NCBI GenBank assembly: GCA_003452695.1
Contig: DMNP01000010.1
Span: 890 to 5,943 of the forward strand
Direction of reading: 5' to 3'
DNA: 5,054 bases
Source: Eggerthellaceae bacterium
GTDB lineage: Bacteria; Actinomycetota; Coriobacteriia; Coriobacteriales; Eggerthellaceae
Shown here: in pieces, positions 1-4,621 of the stretch
How the letters are laid out: each line of letters opens with the position of its first letter
Position numbering within the stretch: the first letter of the stretch is position 1
Program-made: the position numbers and the translations under genes
Notes under the pieces: model-generated
What the model was told of the DNA's origin: nothing
The model's input: the letters and a program-made list of their open reading frames with translations, nothing else
Database searches by the model: none

Positions 1-164
1 CCGCAGCCGAAATCACCAACACAGTACAGCAAACCTACGAAGCAGCCGAAGCGGCGCGTCAGGCGGCATACGAGCAGGCCGAAGCCGACCGCGACGCATC
101 CCTCAGCTCGATGTTGACCGTATCTGAAGGCAAGCTCTGCGCAATCTACTATCAGGAGGCTTAA
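1..164 (+). CDS. C-terminal end of a phage tail/baseplate protein (partial)
   Basis: Only the last 53 codons are present; the reading frame enters from the left edge and ends at TAA 162-164. The fragment is rich in Ala, Glu and Gln (AAEITNTVQQTYEAAEAAR and on), which suggests an amphipathic coiled coil, and it ends in a short non-helical tail (IYYQEA). Such Ala/Glu helices are common near the ends of baseplate or tail-fibre-linking proteins. It stops directly before the ATG of the receptor-binding-type gene, and the SD for that gene lies within its last codons, so the two are translated in series within the late tail operon. The exact family cannot be named from this fragment. It is called a tail protein from position and composition only. 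Confidence 0.7.
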   Translation, partial: AAEITNTVQQTYEAAEAARQAAYEQAEADRDASLSSMLTVSEGKLCAIYYQEA

Positions 165-1397
165 ATGACAATGCAGCAGGTAACCGATCCAATCATCCTC
201 GACTCGACAGGCCATGGAATCGTGGCAGAGCTGGGCAAGCTTGTTTTGCTTAAGGAAAAGGAGCTAAACGCTTCGGTCACGTCTATCAGCGACTGGGGCG
301 AGGTATCGTCTATGGTCGAAGAGGGCGCGGCGGTCGACGCTTTCCCAGTCGGCACGATTTTGCACACACCCTGGACTGACGTGCGCCAAAACGTCACGAC
401 CGAGTGGGATTTTCTCTGGCGCGTCGTGCACCATGGGACAACAGAGCTGCGAGACGGCGAGACTGACAACGCGATGTATCTGCAATCGAAGCTCTGCCTG
501 CCGTTCGCAACTGCATACGACGTGCGCGAAGCTTTCTACGCTGCTGGCAGTGGCGGGCTTGCGGCTGGCACGTATCACATCAACAGCGGCGCAGGCTACC
601 AGCAGATGGCGGCGAACACAGACTATCAGTTCACGCTGACGCAGGACTTGCCAGCAGGTGGTCAGCTTATCTTCAAGGATTCCACCTACTCAGTCGCACC
701 CACCACCGTGCAGGCGTTCGCGTCTGGCGCAGCTACCGAAGCGAACGAAGAGTGCACTGTCACCGTAGGCTCTGGCGGCACATCGCTCGGCACGCTTGCG
801 GCTAATCCGACAGACACCGTGAATAACATTCACCGTCACGTACTCGGCTCGAACCGGTGGCGCGATTCCGATGTGCGACAGTGGCTGAATTCGTTCGATG
901 CGTCTTGGTATTCCCCTATGTCGGCGTTTGATAGGGTGCCTGCGCTGAGTACGTACAGCGGCTTTCTGTCCGGCTTCGACCCTGATTTTGCCGCCCACGT
1001 CGCAGAAGTGCGCGTAGATACCGCGCTGCCGTACTGCGACGGCGGCACGGCGAGCGGAACCGAGTGTGACACGACCTACGATAAGGTATTTCTGCCATCG
1101 GCAGAACAGCTCGATTGGGCTTGCACGTGGCTTGGTGTTCCTTACGGGCTTGAGGGCAGTGTGTGGGACTACTGGAAACGTGTGTATGGTGCAACGCCTG
1201 CGAGCATGGGCGCGACGCATCCAGAATTCAGGCTTGCGTCTATGGGCTCTGAGTCTACCATGCGCGATGTCTTCGAGCGTTCGGCGAGTCGCGGCTATGG
1301 CGGCAGCGTCGCTTGCTGCAACTCGTCGGGCAGTCTGAGCAACACTTACGCCAGCACTGGGTGGGCTTTCTGCGCCCCAGCTTGCTGCATCGTCTAA
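165..1397 (+). CDS. DUF6273-type distal tail / receptor-binding protein with lectin-like C-terminus
   Basis: A 410-residue protein, probably at the distal tail, where it would contact the host surface. The ATG at 165 is chosen because AGGAGG (154-159) lies 5 nt upstream; an in-frame ATG at 171 is less well spaced. N-terminal part: DWGEVSSMVEEGAAVDAFPV (about 43-62) followed by GTILHTPW, a pattern I associate with gut-phage proteins carrying DUF6273. The middle (about 134-212) looks like a Gly/Thr-rich beta insert (TYHINSG, QFTLTQDLPAGGQL, TVTVGSGGTSLGTL). C-terminal part (about 225-410): NRWRDSDVRQWLNS, YDKVFLPSAEQL, VWDYWKR, RLAS, SRGYGG and the closing FCAPACCIV. This order fits the C-type-lectin-like fold of DUF6273 and related target proteins. 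Residues 376-404 are rich in Gly, Ser, Cys and Asn, the position that varies in retroelement-diversified ligands. Family assignment is from memory of motifs; receptor binding is inferred. Confidence 0.75.
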   Translation: MTMQQVTDPIILDSTGHGIVAELGKLVLLKEKELNASVTSISDWGEVSSMVEEGAAVDAFPVGTILHTPWTDVRQNVTTEWDFLWRVVHHGTTELRDGETDNAMYLQSKLCLPFATAYDVREAFYAAGSGGLAAGTYHINSGAGYQQMAANTDYQFTLTQDLPAGGQLIFKDSTYSVAPTTVQAFASGAATEANEECTVTVGSGGTSLGTLAANPTDTVNNIHRHVLGSNRWRDSDVRQWLNSFDASWYSPMSAFDRVPALSTYSGFLSGFDPDFAAHVAEVRVDTALPYCDGGTASGTECDTTYDKVFLPSAEQLDWACTWLGVPYGLEGSVWDYWKRVYGATPASMGATHPEFRLASMGSESTMRDVFERSASRGYGGSVACCNSSGSLSNTYASTGWAFCAPACCIV

Positions 1398-1407
1398 TCG
1401 TATAATC

Positions 1408-1427
1408 ACCCGCGCTCACGCGCGGGT
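1408..1427. repeat. GC-rich hairpin (8-bp stem, 4-nt loop) just after the lectin-like gene
   Basis: ACCCGCGC (1408-1415) pairs perfectly with GCGCGGGT (1420-1427) around the loop TCAC, which reads GTGA on the other strand. It starts 10 bp after the stop codon of the 410-residue gene. An outer ATCGT/ACGAT pairing (1397-1401 with 1428-1432) could extend it across a bulge. No T-run follows on either strand, so it is not an ordinary intrinsic terminator. It may protect or process mRNA, or it may be the hairpin found beside diversity-generating retroelement targets (see findings). Confidence 0.7.
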
Positions 1428-1430
1428 ACG

Positions 1431-1520
1431 ATGTGCAATCACCTATCGAAAGGCGATAGCAAGAATTTAGCGATTAAGCAGAAAGCATACGGCATGAAGC
1501 TGATTGGAGAGCAGTCATGA
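1431..1520 (+). CDS. Possible 29-residue small protein (doubtful)
   Basis: An ATG at 1431 opens a 29-codon frame (MCNHLSKGDSKNLAIKQKAY, then GMKLIGEQS) ending at TGA 1518-1520. The stop overlaps the ATG (1517) of the next gene in an ATGA arrangement, the same coupling seen between the next two genes. Against it: no clear SD is present, since the upstream arm of the GC-rich hairpin occupies that place, and the peptide matches no family I recognise. It may be a small phage protein translated at low level, or a chance frame across the gap between two genes. Confidence 0.3.
   Translation: MCNHLSKGDSKNLAIKQKAYGMKLIGEQS
1443..1459. repeat. Small hairpin in the tail-operon gap
   Basis: CTATCG (1443-1448) and CGATAG (1454-1459) form a 6-bp stem with loop AAAGG. 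It follows the GC-rich hairpin by 15 bp, so the 119-bp gap between the lectin-like gene and the next confident gene holds two stem-loops in series. Neither has a T-run. A role in mRNA processing or stability is possible but not shown. Confidence 0.45.
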
Positions 1521-1666
1521 TCCAGTACGAACGACCGGACATTGAGCCGAAAAAGGAGCGCGAGCTTGAGTTGCTACGCGCTGACAGGGACAAGCTCGCC
1601 GCGACGCTCGAATACGTCGCGATGATGGCAGACATCGACATCGAGGACGGTGACGAAGATGAGTAG
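1517..1666 (+). CDS. Small coiled-coil phage protein next to XkdX
   Basis: A 49-residue protein starting at ATG 1517 with GGAGAG (1506-1511) 5 nt upstream. It opens with MIQYERPDIEPKKERE, has a charged heptad-like helix (ELELLRADRDKLAATLEYVA), and ends in a strongly acidic tail (DIDIEDGDEDE). Short proteins of this build often lie between tail-fibre genes and xkdX in phages of Gram-positive bacteria; their function is not established. Its stop (TAG 1664-1666) overlaps the start of the XkdX-like gene, so the two are probably translationally coupled. A role as an assembly adaptor or chaperone for the fibre is only a guess. Confidence 0.7.
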   Translation: MIQYERPDIEPKKERELELLRADRDKLAATLEYVAMMADIDIEDGDEDE

Positions 1667-1787
1667 ATTTGCGCAAAAGGTAAAGGCGTACTATGACGCT
1701 GGGCTGTGGAGCGAGCGGATGGTGCGCGATGCTTACGAAAAAGGCCGCATTACAGCAGAAGAGCTGACCGAGATTCTCGGAGAATAA
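1659..1787 (+). CDS. xkdX: XkdX family phage protein
   Basis: A 42-residue protein with the typical XkdX pattern: an aromatic N-terminal segment with YYDAGLWSERMVRDAYEKGR (positions 11-30), followed by ITAEELTEILGE. XkdX proteins are very short proteins found at the end of tail operons in PBSX-like and related phages. Their exact role is unknown. The ATG at 1659 lies inside the end of the upstream gene; no strong separate SD is evident, so it is probably translated by coupling. It is the last gene before the terminator at 1824-1855, and therefore the probable end of the late transcript. No holin or endolysin gene follows. Confidence 0.85.
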   Translation: MSRFAQKVKAYYDAGLWSERMVRDAYEKGRITAEELTEILGE

Positions 1788-1823
1788 AAGCAAAAGGCAA
1801 TCAAAAAGTAGACAAGGCATTCA

Positions 1824-1855
1824 GCCCTCGGCATCTTCGGATGCTGGGGGCTTTT
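1824..1855 (+). terminator. Intrinsic terminator of the late tail operon
   Basis: GCCCTCGGCATC (1824-1835) pairs over 12 bp with GATGCTGGGGGC (1840-1851), including two G-U pairs, around a UUCG tetraloop (1836-1839). TTTT follows at 1852-1855. It begins 36 bp after the XkdX-like stop codon. The short T-run works for plus-strand transcription; the opposite strand lacks a T-run, so it is one-directional. Confidence 0.9.
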
Positions 1856-1873
1856 CGCGTCCACTTCGGGCTT

Positions 1874-1896
1874 GATTCGTAGTCCGATTCGTAGCG
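1874..1896 (+). repeat. Left arm-type direct repeat pair (P side)
   Basis: Two copies of GATTCGTAG, at 1874-1882 and 1886-1894, start 12 bp apart. The whole 23-bp block recurs at 2093-2115 with one mismatch (C at 1884, G at 2103). Paired ~10-bp direct repeats about one helical turn apart are typical of integrase arm-binding sites. Binding itself is inferred. Confidence 0.65.
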
Positions 1897-1940
1897 CAGA
1901 GCTCGAGCGCGCAGCGCGCGAAACGCCGAACGCGCCGCCA

Positions 1941-2050
1941 ACCTGCGGTCAAGGGAGATACCTCACCCCCTGCCGGAAAGGATGAACCCACCTAACAGAA
2001 GGTGGGTGCCCACACTGAGCCTTCCAGCTTCAGAAAGGAAAACCGCAGGT
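1941..2050. repeat. Inverted 9-mer flanking the putative core (plus a third copy)
   Basis: ACCTGCGGT at 1941-1949 is the exact reverse complement of ACCGCAGGT at 2042-2050. A further CCGCAGGT lies at 2070-2077, just outside these limits. The pair is centred on the same point as the outer repeats and inner core. These could be sites for an excisionase or a DNA-bending protein, or extra integrase sites. Confidence 0.5.
1986..2007. repeat. Candidate attP core: inverted repeat with 8-bp centre
   Basis: ACCCACC (1986-1992) and GGTGGGT (2001-2007) are perfect inverted arms around TAACAGAA (1993-2000). Tyrosine recombinase cores consist of inverted binding sites around a 6-8-bp crossover region, and this one lies midway between the paired arm repeats. 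As RNA it would also be a 7-bp hairpin, but no T-run follows on either strand. An overlapping alternative fold, GTGGG/CCCAC (2002-2006 and 2009-2013), also exists. Confidence 0.45.
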
Positions 2051-2092
2051 GACAACAAACGCAAAACTTCCGCAGGTCGCGGGTGGTGGCAA

Positions 2093-2115
2093 GATTCGTA
2101 GTGCGATTCGTAGCG
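2093..2115 (+). repeat. Right arm-type direct repeat pair (P' side)
   Basis: GATTCGTAG recurs at 2093-2101 and 2105-2113, with the same 12-bp period as the left pair. The block ends 1 bp before the integrase stop codon (2117-2119 on the minus strand), so the putative arm site abuts the gene whose product would bind it. Confidence 0.65.
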
Positions 2116-2116
2116 A

Positions 2117-3196
2117 CTACGAGAACGCTTTCGACACCGCATCGTCGAGCGCGGAGCTGTGGACGTGGGTGTATATCGACATGCACACCTCTATCGTCCT
2201 CCACCCTCCGAGGCTCATCATCACCTTCGGGTGCACCCCCGCCTCCGCGAGCCTCGTCGCGTAGGCGTGCCTCAGCCCGTGCAGGGTCACGCCCTCCATG
2301 CCGTGCGACTTGGCGGTATTCGCCCACCACACGGACAGCGAGTGCGGCTTCATCTTGCAGATGGGGCCGTCGCCTTCGAGCGATCCGAGCACCGCCTTGG
2401 TCCTCGGCGGGGCTGGCACCTCCCTCACCATGACGTTCTTGGTGGGCTTGGGCGTGCCGTCGTCCTCTGCCGCCTTCGTGACGTGGACCCTAGAGCCGTC
2501 GAAGTCCGCAGGCGAGACCATCAGAGCCTCGCTCCTCCTCAGCCCGCACTCCGCGCACAGCAGCACCATCACGTTCCGGGGGTCGGAGAAGTCCATAGCG
2601 TCCAGCATGGCGTCGACCTCGGCGGTGGTCGGCACCCTCTTCTCCTTCTCGGGCACCCTCGGCCTCCTCACCTTGTCGGCTGGAGACGAGGGAAGCGTCC
2701 CGTCCCTCACGGCGGAGTTGAGCATCGCGCAGAGCTTCTGGTGCGCGGTCGCCACCGTCCACGGCGCGTAGGGCTTCCCCGATGGGTTGTCCCCCGACAT
2801 GAGCGCCGAATAGCAGTCCTCGATGTCCCTGTGCGTGACCTCGCACAGCCTCTTGTCCCCCAAGTGCATCTTGAGGGCCGCGAGGGGCGCTGATTCGCGT
2901 TCCAACGTCCTCTTGGAGAGCATCCCGAGCTCCACCCTGCGGGCGTGCCATGCGTCCGCGTAATCGGAGAACAGCGCCCTGCCGTCCGGCTTCGCCGTCT
3001 CCGACTCCACCTCGGCAATGAACTCCCTCAGAGCCGCCTGAGCCTGCGTCCACGTTCCCTCGAAACGTCTCGTGCGCTTCGGGTACTTCTTGCCCTGTCT
3101 GGGCAGGTTCGCCCTCAGCTCCCACTTCCTGCACCTCGACTTCGGCTTGTCCTCAAGCGGGACCACGGTGCCCGTCAGGCCGCGGCGTGCGCTCAC
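2117..3196 (-). CDS. int: Tyrosine integrase (site-specific recombinase)
   Basis: A 359-residue phage integrase that would join attP to the host attB. Catalytic residues are visible: R220 in CGLRRSEAL, H306 and R309 in LHGLRH, W332 in GGWRTIEV in place of the second His, and the nucleophile Y342 in SIYTHV; the beta-hairpin Lys is probably K253 or nearby. Residues 1-65 (WELRANL, TRRFEGTWTQAQAALREF) look like an AP2-like arm-binding domain, about 74-166 like the core-binding helical domain, and about 185-350 like the catalytic domain. The start chosen is GTG 3196-3194, overlapping the TGA of the upstream gene (GTGA) and preceded by GGGGGA. A longer frame opens at ATG 3220 but would lie inside the upstream gene without a matching SD. 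It is co-oriented with repressor and unknown protein, so it is probably co-transcribed. Third codon positions are nearly all G or C. No excisionase gene is seen nearby. Confidence 0.95.
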   Translation of the reverse strand: MSARRGLTGTVVPLEDKPKSRCRKWELRANLPRQGKKYPKRTRRFEGTWTQAQAALREFIAEVESETAKPDGRALFSDYADAWHARRVELGMLSKRTLERESAPLAALKMHLGDKRLCEVTHRDIEDCYSALMSGDNPSGKPYAPWTVATAHQKLCAMLNSAVRDGTLPSSPADKVRRPRVPEKEKRVPTTAEVDAMLDAMDFSDPRNVMVLLCAECGLRRSEALMVSPADFDGSRVHVTKAAEDDGTPKPTKNVMVREVPAPPRTKAVLGSLEGDGPICKMKPHSLSVWWANTAKSHGMEGVTLHGLRHAYATRLAEAGVHPKVMMSLGGWRTIEVCMSIYTHVHSSALDDAVSKAFS

Positions 3197-3747
3197 AAGT
3201 CCCCCAGCGGCATCGTGCACTCGGGCGACCTGTTGCCGTATATGGCCACCTCGGGCACGTCCTTGTCGTACACGCCCAGCTTCTCGGCCTCGAGGTGGAC
3301 CCTGTAGCCGGAGCGCATCTGCTTCGTGACGGCCTCCGAGAAGTACTTCGACATACCCACGACCTCGCCGCGGTACTTGTACGCGACCGTTCCCGAGTCG
3401 CGAGTGCGCACAGTGTTGCCGCTATAGGAGCTGTGCAGCACCACGTCCCCCGGCACCGCCTCCAGCAGGAACCTCTCGCCCTGGCGCACCGCGCGCAGCG
3501 GCTCTGGGTAGTACACGTACAGCTTGCCCTCGTAGCGCGGCTCGAGCAGCACGGAGCCATTGAACGGCGGGACCGCCCACAGCTCGACCTGCGCGGGCTC
3601 CACGCGACCCGTTATCGCGTCCACCACCTTCTTGGACCGCATCGCGGCCTGGCCTATGCCCGTTCCCGCCGCCGCGGAGACGGCATCATCCACCTTGTCC
3701 CTCGCGTGCTTCCTCACGACCGCCTTCATGTCGCCGAACAGTCCCAT
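3193..3747 (-). CDS. Unknown protein of the lysogeny operon (weakly HIRAN-like)
   Basis: A 184-residue soluble protein between repressor and integrase. The start at ATG 3747 has a strong SD (AGGGGGAGG, 3763-3755, spacing 7) that overlaps the repressor stop codon. The N-terminus (MGLFGDMKAVVRKHARDKVD, then DAVSAAAGTGIGQAA) looks helical and basic. The C-terminal two thirds look beta-rich: ELWAVPPFNGSVLLEP, GKLYVYYPEPLRAVRQGERF, AVPGDVVLHSS, then GTVAYKYRGEVVGMSKYFSE and a following amphipathic helix (about 119-146). That last strand-Gly-x-x-x-Gly-helix order loosely resembles HIRAN domains, which bind DNA ends in other contexts, but the match is weak and made by eye. There is no HExxH motif, so it is not the ImmA-type protease often found here, and no membrane segment or signal peptide. 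The position suits a superinfection-immunity, lysogenic-conversion or integration-accessory role; none is shown. Confidence 0.85.
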   Translation of the reverse strand: MGLFGDMKAVVRKHARDKVDDAVSAAAGTGIGQAAMRSKKVVDAITGRVEPAQVELWAVPPFNGSVLLEPRYEGKLYVYYPEPLRAVRQGERFLLEAVPGDVVLHSSYSGNTVRTRDSGTVAYKYRGEVVGMSKYFSEAVTKQMRSGYRVHLEAEKLGVYDKDVPEVAIYGNRSPECTMPLGDL

Positions 3748-3761
3748 GACGCTACCTCCCC

Positions 3762-4163
3762 CTACGCCGTCTGGCGCTCCGTATGTCCACTATTTTTTGC
3801 GTACGTGGAAGCCACGCCACGCGCGAAGATCATCAGCTGCCTGCGCCCCTCCTCGGTTATCGAGCCGTATATGTCCACCAGCTCCCTCAGCTCGTGGTCG
3901 GTCTCCGCATCGGCGCCGCCCAGGTTGACGTACGAGTACTCCACGCCGCGTGTCTCTGGCGGGAAGAACGCGGAGATGGGCTTGCCGAGCGCCTTGCACA
4001 GGTCTATGAGCATGTCGCCGTTTGGCTGGCTCGTGCCCGTCTCGTACGCCTCTATGGTCTTGCCGCTCCTGTTCACCTTCGCTCCCAGCTGCTCGGGCGT
4101 CATGCCAGCCTCCTTGCGGAACTCCCTCAACTTCATAGCGATGTGCGCGTACTTGATGGCCAT
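3762..4163 (-). CDS. XRE-family phage repressor (CI-like)
   Basis: A 133-residue protein with an N-terminal HTH_3 domain (about 9-65): IAMKLREFRKEAGMTPEQL, GAKVNRSGKTIEAYETGTS, QPNGDMLIDLCKALGKPISA, then FFPPE. The remainder (about 70-133) is a short acidic-to-helical tail (HELRELVDIYGSITEEGRRQ) suited to dimerisation. It is much shorter than LexA-like CI proteins and lacks an autocleavage domain, so induction cannot be by RecA-driven self-cleavage. The ATG at 4163 is chosen because AAGGAGG (4175-4169) lies 5 nt upstream; the same frame is open to an ATG at 4256, but that extension would run through the promoter and two operators. It is first in the leftward operon and divergent from the early genes. 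The three CCTAR-type palindromes in the intergenic region are its likely targets. Confidence 0.9.
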   Translation of the reverse strand: MAIKYAHIAMKLREFRKEAGMTPEQLGAKVNRSGKTIEAYETGTSQPNGDMLIDLCKALGKPISAFFPPETRGVEYSYVNLGGADAETDHELRELVDIYGSITEEGRRQLMIFARGVASTYAKNSGHTERQTA

Positions 4164-4190
4164 GGCGTCCTCCTTCGGTCGGATACCGAA

Positions 4191-4219
4191 ATTATAGGGC
4201 AGAAACCTAAAAATATTAG
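4191..4219 (-). promoter_or_regulatory. Leftward promoter of the repressor-integrase operon
   Basis: A perfect TATAAT on the minus strand (4196-4191) lies 27 bp upstream of the repressor ATG and before its SD. No good -35 is seen at the normal distance: with a 17-bp spacer it would be CTAATA (4219-4214), inside operator 1. The weak -35 overlapping an operator suggests the promoter is autoregulated or needs activation. Transcription should begin near 4184. Confidence 0.65.
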
Positions 4220-4220
4220 G
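4206..4220. promoter_or_regulatory. Operator 1
   Basis: CCTAAAAATATTAGG is a 15-bp palindrome with half-sites CCTAAAA and (reverse) CCTAATA. It covers the presumed -35 region of the leftward promoter and lies just upstream of the rightward -35, so it probably controls the repressor promoter. Confidence 0.75.
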
Positions 4221-4228
4221 ATTGTGTC

Positions 4229-4256
4229 TTGAAAACCTAGGATTATGAGGTATCAT
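4229..4256 (+). promoter_or_regulatory. Rightward early promoter
   Basis: TTGAAA (4229-4234) and TATCAT (4251-4256) are separated by 16 bp, close to the consensus for the housekeeping sigma factor. Operator 2 fills 15 of the 16 spacer bases. The start would be near 4263, just before operator 3, with a leader of about 34 nt to the first early gene. Confidence 0.75.
4236..4250. promoter_or_regulatory. Operator 2
   Basis: CCTAGGATTATGAGG has one good half-site (CCTAGGA) and one degenerate half-site (reverse CCTCATA). It starts 30 bp after operator 1 and sits between the -35 and -10 of the rightward promoter, so binding there would block RNA polymerase. Confidence 0.65.
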
Positions 4257-4266
4257 CTAGCACGTA

Positions 4267-4281
4267 CCTAAGAATCCTAGG
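4267..4281. promoter_or_regulatory. Operator 3
   Basis: CCTAAGAATCCTAGG has half-sites CCTAAGA and (reverse) CCTAGGA, differing at one base. It starts 31 bp after operator 2, directly downstream of the predicted rightward start site, and so should act as a roadblock or cooperative site. Confidence 0.75.
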
Positions 4282-4296
4282 GAAACGGAGTGAGTC

Positions 4297-4563
4297 ATGG
4301 CAAAGGAATACGGAATCTACTGCATCACCAAGCGGAGCGGGAAGCAGTACCTGCACTTCGCGAGCATCTGCGCCGGGAGCGTCAAGGAGGCTAAGGAGTC
4401 CATGAAGCGGTCCATCGAGGACAGGTACTACTGCCACGCGTTCAGCCTCGGCACGAAGCCTGGCGGCAGCTGGAACTGGGAGTACATCACGGAGAAATCC
4501 GGAACGACCATGGAGCAGATAACCGAGGAAGCCGCGAAGCACGGCGGCTACTGGATTCACTAG
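4297..4563 (+). CDS. 88-residue unknown early phage protein
   Basis: First gene of the rightward early operon. ATG at 4297 has GGAG (4287-4290) 6 nt upstream. The protein begins MAKEYGIYCITKRSGKQYLH, continues with a helix carrying SVKEAKESMKRSIEDRYYCH, then AFSLGTKPGGSWNWEYITEK, and ends with TMEQITEEAAKHGGYWIH. It is rich in Tyr, Trp and His, has no HTH, no membrane segment and no family I recognise. Alternating basic and aromatic segments suggest a small alpha/beta fold. It is followed by a gene for a small HTH protein. Its place, first from the lytic promoter, is where phages put cro, antirepressors, and host-takeover or anti-defence proteins; nothing in the sequence decides between these. 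Confidence 0.8.
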   Translation: MAKEYGIYCITKRSGKQYLHFASICAGSVKEAKESMKRSIEDRYYCHAFSLGTKPGGSWNWEYITEKSGTTMEQITEEAAKHGGYWIH

Positions 4564-4576
4564 AAGGCGGACCCGA

Positions 4577-4598
4577 GCGGGGGCGGGCAATCCCCCGC
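4577..4598. repeat. Hairpin before the Cro-like gene
   Basis: GCGGGGG (4577-4583) pairs with CCCCCGC (4592-4598), leaving an 8-nt loop. It lies 13 nt after the preceding stop codon and 12 nt before the SD of the next gene. With no T-run it is not a typical terminator. It may reduce read-through or set relative expression of the two early genes. Confidence 0.5.
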
Positions 4599-4621
4599 AC
4601 CACTTACCTAGGGAGGTGAAC

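Larger units (their letters stand above)
1856..2116. other. Non-coding region with the architecture of a phage attP
   Basis: This 261-bp stretch between the late terminator and the integrase stop contains no gene I can support. It holds three nested symmetric elements centred near 1995-1996: paired GATTCGTAG repeats outside (1874-1894 and 2093-2113), an inverted 9-mer (1941-1949 and 2042-2050), and a 7-8-7 inverted repeat in the middle (1986-2007). Outer direct repeats about 90 bp either side of a palindromic core, next to the integrase gene, is the layout expected for arm-type and core-type sites of a lambda-like or L5-like tyrosine integrase. The integration target is not identifiable; I see no tRNA 3'-end sequence. 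Confidence 0.6.

Noticed and set aside
690..1409. Long minus-strand frame of 239 codons opposite the lectin-like gene
   Set aside because: It is Arg/Ala-rich with no recognisable motifs and lies antisense to a well-supported gene with a strong SD.
1408..1427. Reading the GC-rich hairpin as an intrinsic terminator
   Set aside because: No T-run follows on either strand, and co-oriented genes continue downstream to a proper terminator at 1824-1855.
1982..2101. A 39-codon plus-strand frame (MNPPNRRWVPTLSLPASERK and on) across the att-like region
   Set aside because: The only purine run touches the ATG directly, so it cannot serve as a normal SD, and the frame runs through the nested repeats. 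It is better explained as chance coding in attP.
1856..2116. CRISPR array suggested by repeated GATTCGTAG blocks
   Set aside because: There are only two blocks, the internal copies are 12 bp apart, and no regular repeat-spacer unit exists; an integrase arm-site layout fits better.
1856..2116. tRNA gene or tRNA 3' end as the attachment core
   Set aside because: I could not find a T-arm (TTCGA-type) with a matching acceptor stem in this stretch.
2049..2264. A GTG-started plus-strand frame with an upstream AGAAAGGA
   Set aside because: Most of it is antisense to the integrase 3' end, and the composition follows the integrase codons in reverse. The SD-to-start spacing is also long.
3197..3220. 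Integrase start at ATG 3220
   Set aside because: It lies inside the upstream gene with no fitting SD; the GTG at 3196 overlaps the stop and has GGGGGA in place.
4164..4256. N-terminal extension of the repressor to an ATG at 4256
   Set aside because: It would translate through TATAAT, operator 1 and operator 2, while the ATG at 4163 has a well-placed AAGGAGG.
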